In this document: piece after piece, positions 9,752-20,842 of the stretch
How positions within the stretch are numbered: position 1 is the first letter of the stretch
Layout of the letters: each line of letters begins with the position of its first letter
The notes under the pieces: model-generated
Told to the model about the DNA's origin: nothing
The model's input: only the letters and a program-made list of their open reading frames with translations
The model's database searches: none
Assembly (NCBI GenBank): GCA_015179025.1
Contig: WHUX01000226.1
Span: 1-64,000, forward strand
Direction: 5' to 3'
Source of the DNA: Terfezia claveryi
Lineage: Eukaryota > Ascomycota > Pezizomycetes > Pezizales > Pezizaceae
DNA length: 64,000 nt
Position numbers and translations under genes: made by a program

Positions 9752-11851
9752 CTGGCCCATTTTGACCCTGATAGCGAGTGCATCATGGAAACGGACGCCT
9801 CCGATTATATCTCCGCTGGAATCCTGTCCCAGTATGTCGATGGAGTCCTCTACCCAGTGGCCTATTTCTCCAAAAAGCACTCCCCGGCAGAGTGTAATTA
9901 CGAAATCTATGATAAGGAGTTAATGGCCATTGTGCGAGCATTCGAGGAATGGAGACCACACCTGGAATCGGCAAAGGGGGTTATCTAGGTCCTCTCTGAC
10001 CATAAGAACCTAGAGTACTTTACAACCACCAAATTGCTAAATCGCCGACAGGCTAGGTGGTCAGAATTCCTCTCTCGGTTTAACTTCAAGATAAGGTATC
10101 GGCCGGGAAAGGCTGGGGGTAAGCCGGATGTACTGACCAGGAGATCAGGAGATCTCCCTAAAGGGGGGGATGAAAGGCTGAAGTACCAGAATCAGGTGGT
10201 ACTGAAACCCGAAAATCTCGACCTGGCAGCCAATACCCTTGCGGAAGCTGAAGCTGAGGCTGAGGCTGATGTGGAAGCTGAGGCTGATACTGATGTTGAT
10301 GCTGATGCTAATGCTGATGCTGATGCTGATGCTAATGCTGATGCTGATGTTGATGCTGATGCTGAAGCTGAAGCGAACCCTGGAGCAGATCTCCTTCTGC
10401 GGATACGACGGGCATATACGGAGGACGACCTGGTTAAGGATATAATTACCGCAGTGGAGTCTGGACAGCGCCGTCATACCAAGATTTTCCTAGCCGAGTG
10501 CACCACTCAGGACGGCCTCCTATACCACCTAGATCGGCTCTATATACCTGAAGGGGAGCTGCGGATGCAGCTAATCAAGAAACACCATGATACCCTGGCT
10601 GCAGGTCACTCTGGAGTGGCTAAGACGTTAGAACTACTAGCTAGACAATACACATGGATCGACCAGCAAAAGGAGGTAGAACAGTACATACGGAACTGCC
10701 ATATCTGCAAGCGTGCAAAACCCACTCGTCATGCCCCCTATGGAACCTTGAAGCCCCTGGAGATCCCGGATCGGCCCTGGCAACACCTGACCATGGACTT
10801 TGTAACTGGGTTGCCGAAAGACTCGGGATTCAATGCCATCCTGATGGTGGTGGATCGGTTGACGAAGATGAGGCATGTTATACCCTGCCGGGATACCTGC
10901 TCCGCTCCGGAGTTAGCCAACCTCTACCTCAATAATGTATTCCGATACCATAGCCTCCCTGAATCGATCGTGTCTGACCGTGGCCCTCAGTTTACCTCAG
11001 AATTCTGGCAAGCCTTCTGTGAACTTCTGGGGATCAAAGTTCCTCTGTCAACAGCTTACCACCCCCAGACAGATGGCCAATCGGAAAGGATGAATGCGAT
11101 TATGGAACAGTATCTGCGGGCCTTCGTCAGCTACCAGCAGAACAACTGGGTTTCGTTGCTAGCAACCTGCGAATTTGCCGCCAACAACCAGTTCTCCGAG
11201 TCGCTGAAAATGTCCCCATTCCTAGCCAATTATGGCTGGCACCCTCGGTTCGTAGACTCCCTAGCACCTCTGCGCAAGGCCAGGGAGAATGCCCCAGCCA
11301 AGGAATTCGCCACGCAGATTTCTGAACTCCACTCTACCCTGAAGACTGAGTTGGGTTATGCTCAGGTCAGGCAAGCAGAATACGCCAACGGGTCTAGGTT
11401 ACCGGGCCCCAAATACCAACCAGGAGACAAGGTATGGCTCTCTAGCAGACACTTCCAGACAGAACGACCCTCTCGTAAGTTGGATTACAAGTTCCTAGGC
11501 CCCTATGCGGTGTTAGCAGCTGTGGGCACTCATGCTTACCGGCTGAGATTTCCCAAGGATATCAAGCGCCATCCGGTCGTTCATGTCTCGGAGATCAAGC
11601 CAGCCGCCGACGATCCCCTTCCCGGGCAAAAGCACCCCCCACCTCCTCCAGTAGTGATCGCAGGTGAAGAGGAGTAGGATGTTGAGGAGGTACTGGACTC
11701 AAGGAAACACTATGGACAAGTTCAGTATAAGGTCAAGTGGTTAGGGGACGAGGAGGCCACTTGGCAACCCACAGAGGACTTGGAGAATGCGCAGGATTTG
11801 GTTACCCTGTTCCACCAGCGATACCCCAGGAAGCCTCGCCTAGTCGACTGA
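9752..11851 (+). pseudogene. Gypsy-1 Pol, 3' part: RNase H, integrase, chromodomain, with two stops
   Basis: This continues pol after Copia-1 in the restored phase. RNase H begins with the catalytic METDAS motif. An acidic Ala/Asp/Glu repeat linker follows at 10243-10382. Integrase has an HHCC finger (HHDTLAAGHSG ... CHICKRAK) and D, D, E residues in TMDFVTGLP, VSDRGPQF and GQSERMN. A C-terminal module carries LDYKFLGPY and HVSEIKP. Last is a chromodomain (QYKVKWLGDEEATWQP, about 11675-11850), the hallmark of chromoviruses. TAG codons at 9986-9988 (in a GVI-x-VLSDHKNLEYF context, probably from Trp) and 11675-11677 (just before the chromodomain) break the frame. Both are explained by one transition. 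The proper end is TGA at 11849-11851. Confidence 0.9.
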
Positions 11852-12011
11852 GGTCATGACTTTGTATTCTTGTTGTTGTCTATGTTCTTATTGTTCGGAG
11901 TTAGGGTTTTTGTCCTTACCTTGTTGTTGTTGTTGTTTCCTGTGTTGATTTTGCCGGTTATCATGCCCAGGCCTCCTAGTCGCTGGAGCTCTGAGCCTAA
12001 AGGGGTGATAG
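11852..12011 (+). promoter_or_regulatory. Gypsy-1 3' untranslated region and polypurine tract
   Basis: The 160 bp between the pol stop and the 3' LTR include a TTGTTGTTG run. They end in AAAGGGGTGATAG (11999-12011), the purine tract that would prime plus-strand DNA synthesis next to the LTR. Confidence 0.7.
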
Positions 12012-12501
12012 TGTCACAACCGTCCTTTCCTAGCCAGGTTTGAGAGTCGGACGGGATTTCGTCCGACTCTCGTTATTGTTGATTGATATCGTTGTTATCT
12101 CTGTTCCCAAGATAAGGGGTCTCGGGAACCTTATTCCTTCCGGTGGCCTTGGCCAGGAAGAAAGCCTGTATATATAGCTTGCTCTCTCCGCCCTCTCGTT
12201 GGATCCCCATCCAACATCTTGTATATCCAATACAGGGCCTTGCTTCTCTCCACGTTGGTGCATCTCCCTTGTTCACCTCCTTGCCTTGTCTCTGCAGCCC
12301 AGCTGCCTCCCTTGACATACGCGGCAACTGCTTCCACGTGTCTCGTGTCCCTTGCCCTCTGCCTCTCTTGCCTCTTGCCCTTGCCCCCCGTCCCAGCCTC
12401 CCCCTGGTCATATACGTAGCGTTCCTACGTGTGTGTTATCCGAGCCTTGCCCTTGCCCCGGCGTACCCCTTGGTCGCCTTGCCCCTAGAGCCGTCGCTAC
12501 A
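12012..12501 (+). repeat. Gypsy-1 3' LTR
   Basis: 490 bp with TGTCAC...GCTACA ends, the partner of 1500-1989. The target duplication CTGCC follows at 12502-12506. Confidence 0.95.
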
Positions 12502-12738
12502 CTGCCCAGCAGCCCACTCACAGAACGAAGCCCATTTCTTCGATCTGGCCTCCCCAGAGCCAAAGTAGTCCCAATTCTGTACTCCTCGATGGACTTGTCC
12601 CCTCCATAGGGTGTAGAGTTGGGGCAGGATGCCTTCATCGAAAAAGCCGACTCGCTCGGCAGCCTGCTTAACGGTTGGTTCATCTGCATCTGCATTTGCG
12701 TTGCCCCCGTGGGTGGCCCTAGCTCTTCTGGGCGGCAT
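12502..12738 (-). pseudogene. Gene A, 5' part (unknown protein), Plavaka-linked
   Basis: The start of gene A is on the minus strand with its ATG at 12738. The N-terminus begins MPPRRARATHGGNANADAD, then a segment conserved with gene B: IKQAA/VKQAA, VGF, a tryptophan-rich YTLWRGQVHRGVQNWD and CEWAAGQ. It reads straight across the Gypsy-1 insertion point: after AAGQ the frame continues as PSMAPRGQ at 1494 once the element and one CTGCC are removed. Gene B has AAGQ-PTMPPRGQ at the same place, so the rejoining is confirmed by a paralogue. Function is unknown. The conserved aromatic pattern looks like a folded domain rather than low-complexity sequence. Upstream (12739 onward) would be the promoter. 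Confidence 0.7.
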
Positions 12739-13439
12739 ACCTATTACTCCCTAGTACCTAGTTCATCCCAAGCCAGACTAAGTTAGTCCGTGCGCGGATG
12801 GTGAAGATCTCCCCCTACCTTGCTGCAATACCTGTAGATAGTCTGGTTGGCACCCTGTAGATTTTTTTCGAGATCCAAGCAAGTACTCTGTAAATACTTA
12901 CCGAATTGGGTATGTTGGTTAGTCTCCTGTATTCTAGTAAACATCATCGGAATTCCCAGTTTTTATAGGATATTGAACATATGGTCATACTTACAAACAA
13001 GTTCGTTTTGTCCTTCATGAACCTTTCGTGGTACTAAATTGGCCCGCAACCCCTGAATTTCTTTGTCTGGCACCACTCCGGACTGTATGATTAAAGACTC
13101 CTACAGTCTACTAGTACTGAAGCGGCTAATTTCTAGATTCCATTGGGGCATAATATCCTCCTTTGACCAGTGCGCAACGATCATGGTCTGGTGCTGTTCT
13201 TCTCAAAATACTTTGCATTCTCCCTAGTTACAGGCCCTACTGAATATAATTAAAAAAACAACCTAAATAAATAATACAATAAAAATGCAAAGTACAAACA
13301 TATAAAAACACAAAAAAAAAATAAAAAAAATATGGAGATAAAGGAAAAAAAAAAAATTCTACTATCGCACGATCTTGTTCACCTTCAAATGCCAAATTGG
13401 GCAAGAAAAAAAAAAGGCCTAGTTGGGACCCCTAGCAGT
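12739..13439. other. Spacer between gene A start and gene B remnant
   Basis: These 700 bp hold the likely promoter of gene A and the degraded end of gene B. They contain A-rich tracts (about 13245-13410) and no coding signal I can support. I do not see a clear TATA box or terminator. Confidence 0.4.
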
Positions 13440-13888
13440 AACCCTGGCCTTCTCTGCATTCGACTCCGTGGTTGCGTTCTAGAGTAACACACTACCTTTC
13501 CCCTTCGGATTCCTTGGCATGTAGGACGGCCCCGTGGTAGCTGCTCTGAGCTCGTGGGTGGCTGGGAGAGGCCACTTGGGAGGCTCTATGTTGGCCGGTC
13601 CACCATTGTTGGCAGCTCAGTAGGCAGCTCGGGCTTGGTGTACCGCATTCCATGTTGCTTGGCGGCTGGTCCTTGCCTTCTTAGCAATGTCGTCACAGAG
13701 GATTCTGACGTGCTTACGGATGGACTCATTCTGGTATTCAAGCTGTCCACGAGGAGGCATTGTTGGTTGACCCGCTGCCAATTCACAAAAGGCGTCCCAG
13801 CGACTAGTCCCGACTTCCTCTGGACTATAACAGTCCCAATTTTGCACTCCTCTGTGAATGTGTTTCCGCCAAAAAGTATAGAGCTTGC
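13440..13888 (-). pseudogene. Gene B, middle and 3' part: damaged paralogue of gene A
   Basis: The minus strand reads LYTFWRKHIHRGVQNWD directly from the Copia-2 junction, then AAGQPTMPPRGQLEYQ, LCDDIAKKAR and WPLPATHEL...TGPSYM, matching gene A segment by segment. There is an in-frame TGA where gene A has Cys (near 13592) and a TAG where gene A has Gln (near 13480, a CAG-to-TAG transition). Homology ends near 13440 at another stop, so the proline-rich and C-terminal parts seen in gene A are missing. The first few residues of the open frame here (MIIFNS) are Copia-2 LTR, not gene B. The gene was already losing function or decayed after the insertion. Confidence 0.7.
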
Positions 13889-14527
13889 TGTTGAAAATAA
13901 TCATTTCCTTTCGATATAGTTAAGTATTTCCATACAATACATCATTCTCTCTTACGATTACTTCCACATTATGCTGATACCCAATATGGACACTTGCTAC
14001 CCGATTAAGGACTTCTGTATTATTTCTTTCACATGTGTTCACATGTCGTTCACATGTTCTTATTATCTCTACTTACTTTCCTAACTTAGTATCTATTATC
14101 GTTGCATGATGCTGCTTTACTACTTAAGGTTACTGCTTACTTGTTTCAGTTGTCATGACTCAACGATCACATCTTCTATGACTTTCTGTTATATTCGTTA
14201 ACTCATATTACTGTCTCAGTCGCACACCTCCATGTATTTCTTCATTCACATGTGCACGATATACTATTCTTAGGTTATGTAACTTAGACTTTCTTACTAG
14301 ATCTTTACCCTCAACTCGTACTATTATATACGAGTTTCCTACTCCTGTATCTAGTTCTATACACTTCTCGATCAGACTCAATAGACTGTCTACTCTCGAC
14401 ATAGTTCAACTATCTGCTCTCTCGCACTTCTGCTCGCTCACACTCTCTGCTTAATAGCACTACTGTCCACCGCTACTACCTCCGTAATTACTACCGCAAT
14501 ACCTCCGCTCATAGTAACCTTTCAATA
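13889..14527 (+). repeat. Copia-2 5' LTR
   Basis: 639 bp starting TGTTGAAAATAA. It is the same length as 19086-19724 and as the two LTRs of the decayed copy (31788-32426, 36988-37626). Confidence 0.94.
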
Positions 14528-14541
14528 GGTTATGAGCCCGG
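14528..14541 (+). promoter_or_regulatory. Copia-2 primer binding site matching the initiator Met tRNA anticodon arm
   Basis: Immediately after the LTR the sequence is GGTTATGAGCCCGG. Its complement contains GGGCTCATAACC, the anticodon stem-loop of initiator methionine tRNA around its CAT anticodon. This is the site used by Drosophila copia and yeast Ty5, which are primed by a half tRNA cut in the anticodon loop. The decayed copy keeps GGTTATGAGC at 32427. Confidence 0.75.
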
Positions 14542-14604
14542 AATAGCTCAGGACAACTCGATAACTTTCTCGCATTCACCTTCCCTCCTACACATATCTG
14601 TACA

Positions 14605-17600
14605 ATGGCATCTGGTTCAGGTTCTGGTTCTGGCGGTAAAGGAAAGGCTGTACCTTCTATCTTCCGACCACCGAAAGACTTCAAGCCTATTCCAGTCAAA
14701 CTCGATAATATTGAGTCACTTACCGGCAAAGACAACTATGAAGACTGGGCTGACACAGTCAAGATGATTATGAGAGGCATGGGTTGTAAGGAACTTGTTA
14801 TTGAAGGACTTAAACCTGCGATAGATGCGACACAAGAAGAGAAAGAACTCTTCGCAGCAATGGAAAATCAAGCTATCCTTATGCTAATACAGGTTATCAG
14901 CAAACCTATACTGAAGGTCGTCTCCAAGTTTGATTCACCACACGAAATCTGGACTCATCTCAAAGACCAGTATTACCGTGATACTCCATTCTCTTTCATA
15001 CATCAACTGCGTACACTTTTTACCTTAGCCTCAACCTACACTCCTACTACCTCCTTCGCTGACTTTATTGAGCAATATGAGACTGAGTGGTCTCAACTTT
15101 ACTCTCTCACTGGCTCTTCAGATGAATATCGCAAATCCCTCCGCACTTTCCTTGATAAGGACGAAGCCAAAAGGGACATTCTCCTCTCCTTCCTCGTCGA
15201 ACATCACTCTAATATAGTCGACAACCTCTCAACTAAGTCCGACCTTACATATGCCGATGCAAAATTACGACTCCTCTCTGTTGGTTCCGAAATCGAAAAA
15301 CGGGATACTGCTCTCTCTGCCTCCTTCAAGAAGAAAGGCAAGCCTCAACAGCAGCAATCACAACAACAGAACAAGGACTCCGATGTGGAATGCACCTATT
15401 GCAAGAAGCATCAACTCGGTAAATACACAGGTCACACATGGCAGAAATGCCAGAAGTTGAAGAAGTCAAATGAGGACAAGAAGAAGGATAAAAAGAAAGA
15501 AGACAAGAAGGAACAGGCTCTTATCGTTGGTAGCTCTGGTAGCTCCAAGGACGAGGCTCTCAGCGTCAGTAACCCATTCCGAAAAACCATCTGGAAATTC
15601 GATACAGCGTGCAGTGCTCACATGACCAACGACATAGGACACTTCGAGAACTTTTCTGAGGATAGTGGAACTGTAGAAGGAGCTAGCAATAATCTCCTCG
15701 AAGCTAAAGGAAAAGGGACAGTCCTTCTTAACTGTCTACTCCCTAATGGCTCTACTTCCACTGTTCGTCTTGTCAATGTCCGATATGTTCCTTCTCTTGG
15801 TCACTCACTATTTTCTTGGAATGCTGTTCGATCTCATCTCTCCACTTTTTCTACGGACTCCGGGTTTCATGTTACGAAGAAAGGCAATGATTCTATGTTA
15901 TTTATGGTGGAATTTGTTGGAAGTCTCCCGTTTATTATTGAGTCAAATGAAAAGGCATTGGTTTCTTCCTCTCAAAAAACAATTGATCACTGGCATCAGT
16001 CATTCGGTCATCAAGCCATTACTGTCCTCAAGCATAAAGAACTCTACTCTGATGGTGATATTCTTTTAACACCCCCTGATAGCTATCATTGCGAGCCATG
16101 CATACTCGCCAAATCTACTCACTCTGTCCCTAAGTCTACAACATCTCGTGCCTCCAATATTCTCAAACTTATTCACTCAGATCTTAGTGGTAAACTCCCC
16201 ACACCTTCTTTTGGTGGAGCAAGCTACTTTATCACACTTATCGATGACTACTCTCATGCTTCTTGAGTCTACTTCCTTAAACAGAAATCCGACTCAACCA
16301 AATCAATCCAAGACTTTGTTACCTTGGTTGAAAAGCAAACATCACACCATGTTAAATGGTTTCGTACTGATAATGGTAGAGAGTATGTTAATAAAGATCT
16401 TGAACAGTTCTTTCAGTCAAAAGGCATCGTGCATGAACTAACGCCCCCTTACTCTCATGAATCTAATGGTATAGCTGAACGCTTCAACCGAACAATACAG
16501 AACATGATAAGGGCTATGTTGACAAATATGGACAAAAGATTCTGGGCTGAAGCATGCTCAACTTCGACCTATCTCCGAAATCGGTCACCTCATAGTGCTG
16601 TCAAAGGGAAGACTCCCTACGAGGTCTTTCACGGCAATAAACCTACCATCTCTCACCTTCAACCCTTCGGCAAGGAATGTTATATACACATACCTGAGGA
16701 ACGACGACCTGCAGGCAGTAAACTCCTACCACGGGCTGAGAAAGGTATATTCATTGGTTATACTAATAGCACAGCTATCTATAAGGTCCATGTACCTTCT
16801 AGAAAGCATACTTATACAGTTCGAGCACAAGATGTTATTTTCGGACCGAGTACAACTCCAGAAGGGGTACCTCCATCTACATCTAACTCAACTAATCCAT
16901 TATGGTCACCAACTACGAATACTGCTGCTCCTCCTACTTCTCCACTTGAAGTAATCCTATACACTAGCTCAGAATTCCCAAACGAATATCTCTGGCAACA
17001 ATGGTGTATACGAAATCCAAAACAAGCAGAAGAATGGTATTTCAAGGGACACCCACTCGTTCATAAAGCATGGTTCCCTGGTATGACTCTTTCCCATCCG
17101 ACTGAAACAACATCGGACATAACTACTTCCTCACCACCTATTCCTCCAACATCAACTACAACGTCATCACCTCCTCCACCAGCTCCTGGACCTATATCCA
17201 AACCAACTCCACAAGTTCACTTACCTCCTCCACCTCAAAATCGAGATGAATATTCACCACTTACTTCACTTCCTCAAGACCTTCGACAATCTTTACCCGA
17301 TGACTCCAACGATGGAAACTTCACCCGAATCGTTAGTGGAAAAATAGTTAGACCTATAACCATTACCAAGGCAGGTCGAGCTATTTTTAAACCAATCAAA
17401 TTCGGAACTGCACAAGCTCCTATCATCCCCATAATTGGTACAAAGATACAGTTTAATGGTCATTCTAGATTAATCGAAGACCCACCCGAAGTCTTTGATG
17501 AGGATAACGAAGAAGATAAAGTGTTGATCGCTTTAGTCTTACAACATGGTGATGAACCTCGAACCTTTAAACAGGCTGTTAACTCACCTGATGAAGAAAA

Positions 17601-19071
17601 ATGGAGAAAGGCTATGAACGACGAGTTGGAAGCTATGAAGGATCAAGATGTTTGGAAAGTAGTTCCAACACTACAGGATAGGAATATTATTGGAAGCAAG
17701 TGGGTATTTAAGATTAAGCGAGATGCTAATGGGAATATTGATCGGTACAAGGCTCGTCTAGTTGCTCAAGGTTTCTCTCAACAACCCGGCACAGACTTCG
17801 ATGAAATCTTCTCTCCTGTTGTCTGATACGACTCTCTCCGCCTCCTTATTGCTTTATCTGACCACTTCCAATGGGAACCTCAACAAATGGATATCAAAGC
17901 AGCCTTCCTTTATGGCTCTTTGAATGAAATTATCTACATGCAACTCCCGGAAGGCACCCGGATTGACGGCATGTGTGCTAAACTTAACCGATCCATTTAT
18001 AGATTAAAGTAGTCTCTTCGTCAGTGGTATGGACGATTAACATCTTTCCTCCTGACAATAGGTTTCTCTGCTTGTGCCTTTGACCCCTGCGTCTTCGTCC
18101 ATAAGTCTGGCACAATCATACTCGCCCTTTATGTCGACGACATTACTTTATTTGGATATAAAGACTCAGCCATTATGAAGTCTACCAAACAGTCACTCAA
18201 ATGAGAGTTTAAGTTAACTGATATGGGTAACTTACATTGGCTTCTAGGAATTCGAATTGAGTACTCAAAGCACAGTATCACACTATCCTAATCCTCCTAC
18301 ATCGACAAGATCCTCGAACGTTTCGGTATGATGGACTGCAACCCCGTCACTCTTCCTCTTGACTCGAACCATACTCTTCAACAATGCACAGATGAAGATG
18401 AGGTTACTGACATCTCCTTCTATCAACAAATCGTTGGATCACTCATGTATGCAGTTATTGGAACACGTCCTGACCTGGCTTACTCTGTAACTCTTCTCTC
18501 ACAATTCTCTCACAAACTATCGAAGGATCACCTCGGAGCAGTTAAACGAGTCCTACGCTACCTTAAGGGTACTCGCGATCTTACCTTGACCTACAAACTC
18601 GGACAACCTCTTTCACTCGAAGGATTTACTGATTCAGACTTCGCTGGATGTCGTGACACTCGACGGTCGACCTCAGGATATATCTTCAAGCTCGCCTCTT
18701 GTACTATCTGCTAGAGATCACAAAAACAAAAATGTGTGACAACCTCTACTACCGAAGCAGAATACATTGCTGGTTCTACTGCTGCTAAACAACAAATTTG
18801 GCTTCAGAACACACTAAGCGAGCTCTGTATTAAAGATATTCCTTCTGCCCTCTCTTGTGACAATAACGGCTCTATCGACCTGTCTCATAATCCCTGAATC
18901 TCCGATAAGTCAAAGCATATTGACGTCTCTTACCACTTCGTCCGCGAACTCGTTAACTCCGGCACTATCACGCTGTTGCACATTCCTGGTGAACACAATC
19001 CAGCGGACATATGCACAAAGGCCTTTCCTGGTCTACGGTTCTCCTATCTCAAAGGATTAATCATGGGATAA
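14605..19071 (+). pseudogene. Copia-2 Gag-Pol polyprotein with seven premature stops
   Basis: One frame from ATG 14605 to TAA 19069-19071 (1488 codons) encodes the following in order: Gag with a CX2CX10HX4C knuckle (CTYCKKHQLG...C); protease with FDTACSAHM; GAG-pre-integrase (HWHQSFGH...CEPC); integrase with HSDLSGK, RTDNGREY and GIAERFNRT; RT with ARLVAQGFSQQ and LYVDDITLF; and RNase H with TDSDFAGC and IPGEHNPADICTK. Stops at 16264 (TGA), 17824 (TGA), 18010 (TAG), 18202 (TGA), 18289 (TAA), 18712 (TAG) and 18895 (TGA) each fit one C-to-T or G-to-A change in Trp, Arg or Gln codons. There are no frameshifts. This is an early stage of the decay that is complete in the 31788-37626 copy. Confidence 0.93.
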
Positions 19072-19074
19072 CAA

Positions 19075-19085
19075 GTGAGAAGGGG
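19075..19085 (+). promoter_or_regulatory. Copia-2 polypurine tract
   Basis: GTGAGAAGGGG lies immediately before the 3' LTR, four bases after the pol stop. Confidence 0.65.
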
Positions 19086-19724
19086 TGTTAAAAATAATTA
19101 TTTCCTTTCAATATAGTTAAGTATTTCCATACAATACATCGTTCTCTCTTACGATTACTTCCACATCATGCTGATACCCAATATGGACACTTGCTACCCG
19201 ATTAAGGACTTCTGTATTATTTCTTTCACATGTGTTCACATGTCGTTCACATGTTCTTATTATCTCTGCTTACTTTCCTAACTTAGTATCTATTATCGTT
19301 GCATGATGCTGCTTTACTACTTAAGGTTACTGCTTACTTGTCTCAGTTGTCATGACTCAACGATCACATCTTCTATGACTTTCTGTTATATTCGTTGACT
19401 CATATTACTGTCTCAGTCGCACACCTCCATGTATTTCTTCATTCACATGTGCACGATATACTATTCTTAGGTTATGTAACTTAGACTTTCTTACTAGATC
19501 TTTACCCTCAACTCGTACCATTATATACGAGTTTCCTACTCCTGTATCTAGTTCTATACACTTCTCGATCAGACTCAATAGACTGTCTACTCTCGACATA
19601 GTTCAACCATCTGCTCTCTCGCACTTCTGCTCGCTCACACTCTCTGCTTAATAGCACTACTGTCCACCGCTACTACCTCCGTAATTACTACTGCAATACC
19701 TCCGCTCATAGTAACCTTTCAATA
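19086..19724 (+). repeat. Copia-2 3' LTR
   Basis: 639-bp partner of the 5' LTR. It begins TGTTAAAAATAA (one G-to-A change) and ends TCAATA before the CTTGC duplication. Confidence 0.94.
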
Positions 19725-19829
19725 CTTGCCGGGGATCCCATCGTCATTGAAGCCGACTTTGTCAGCGGCTTGCTTAATGGTACTGTCTGCGTCCCCTTCT
19801 AGTCTCATGCCATCCACGTCCGATACCAT
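19725..19829 (-). pseudogene. Gene B, 5' end: start of the gene A paralogue
   Basis: ATG at 19829 on the minus strand opens a frame reading DADSTIKQAADKVGFNDDGI, aligned with gene A's ADEPTVKQAAERVGFFDEGI. After PGK the Copia-2 insertion intervenes, and the frame resumes at 13888 with LYTFWRK in phase once the element and one CTTGC are removed. The gene is therefore divergent from the transposase, about 1 kb away. This stretch is too short to show up as an open frame by itself; the homology to gene A identifies it. Confidence 0.7.
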
Positions 19830-20759
19830 CGCGCTACGATTTTCCACTAGCTGTGGTTAGTCTACTAGCAGCCAATTGGGGTCTGGTACTGACTTACTAC
19901 CACTACAGAACTAGGGGTGTCTATGGGTATCTGTCTGATGTAGGTATTGTCTCTATCGATGCTACCCTTGTTAGTCTGCAACAAGATAATCCGCATCTGA
20001 GATTGGCTTACCAGAATATTTCTGAAAGGTCTGCGTAGATATAGTCAGAATTAAGAGCATTCAAATTTTGGGGATACAAGAGCCTTTATATAGGCTTCGC
20101 ACGTATTCACGATTGCACCTAGAGTCTTATGGAAGACTTCTCAGAGTAGGCCTCTGAGTGCCAAGAACAATCTCGGCACCACAAATGGTCAAGCCTGATT
20201 TCAGGCGCCTGGGCTCTAGTCTGGTTTCTGTTAAGAGGGTCTGATCGAGACTCTAATCGAGACTAGGTTACTAGAGAATATTCTATTCAGCACTAGCACT
20301 ACTCCACCCATGTAACAACCATCATGAGCTTATGAATGACCTCCTAGGGCTTCTGGTGGTCTCGATACCAGCATTGAAAATATATGCTAAAGGACTACAT
20401 TAGCACAGGTGGTCTGATTCTGAGCTTCTATCGGCTAGTGGTAGTCTGGAGTGGTCGCATAGAACATTATCAATTGGGTACTGCACTAGCGCACCACGGT
20501 CTAGTGTAATCTACTAGATGCATGGTTGCACAAGTTGGTTTGTGCGCGGCATACATGACGCCCCAAGTCCGTTGTCGCTCGCTCGCAATCACCAGAATAT
20601 GTCTGAACAATGTTGGATTACTGGTACAAGCTACAGTCCGAAGATCATAGATCATGTCTTTGTCTGCGTCCTCGTACCTAGTCTCTACTGAGAGTCCAGT
20701 GCCATAGACTAGCTGGTACTAGCCAGACCCCCTCTGTCCAAGGCAGGAGTCGAAGGGCA
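19830..20759. other. Divergent intergenic region between gene B and the transposase
   Basis: About 1 kb separates the two divergently transcribed genes and should hold both promoters and any 5' exon of the transposase. I see many short CTAG/AGACT motifs but no clean TATA box. Open frames at 19853-20038 and 20470-20655 have no supporting homology. Confidence 0.4.
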
Positions 20760-20842
20760 GTAAGTGTTCTTCTACACAATTACTTGTGCCAACCAGACTA
20801 CAATTACTTGCACCCATAAACTGACATTGGGATCAAATACAG
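20760..20842 (+). other. Putative first intron of the Plavaka transposase gene
   Basis: A GTAAGT donor at 20760 and an acceptor ...ATACAG at 20842, with CTGAC at 20821-20825 as branch site, bracket 83 bp. The acceptor leads directly into the zinc finger described for the transposase. The upstream exon is not identified, so this is a proposal. Confidence 0.4.

Larger units (their letters stand above)
1500..12501 (+). mobile_element. Gypsy-1: Ty3/Gypsy chromovirus LTR retrotransposon, nested host of Copia-1
   Basis: The element has two 490-bp LTRs (1500-1989 and 12012-12501) and a perfect 5-bp target duplication CTGCC (1495-1499 and 12502-12506). Internally it has gag, protease, RT, RNase H, integrase and a C-terminal chromodomain. 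It lies inside gene A. Without Copia-1 (4995-9746 plus one duplication) it is about 6.2 kb. The LTRs differ at roughly 17 of 490 sites, nearly all transitions, so the insertion is moderately old. The left LTR begins TATCAC where the right begins TGTCAC, a G-to-A change at the terminal TG. Two in-frame TAG stops in pol (9986, 11675) and the Copia-1 insertion make this copy non-autonomous. Confidence 0.95.
13889..19724 (+). mobile_element. Copia-2: Ty1/Copia LTR retrotransposon nested in gene B, with stops
   Basis: 5836 bp with two 639-bp LTRs (13889-14527, 19086-19724) and a perfect target duplication CTTGC (13884-13888, 19725-19729). LTR ends are TGTTGA...TCAATA, which would be a perfect inverted repeat if the final ATA were ACA. 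The LTRs differ at about a dozen sites, all transitions. It carries a single gag-pol frame with seven premature stops. A closely related but heavily mutated copy is at 31788-37626. Confidence 0.95.

Noticed and set aside
10145..10477. Minus-strand ISISIS-rich frame and plus-strand LMLMLM frame
   Set aside because: Shadow frames of the acidic Ala/Asp repeat in Gypsy-1 pol.
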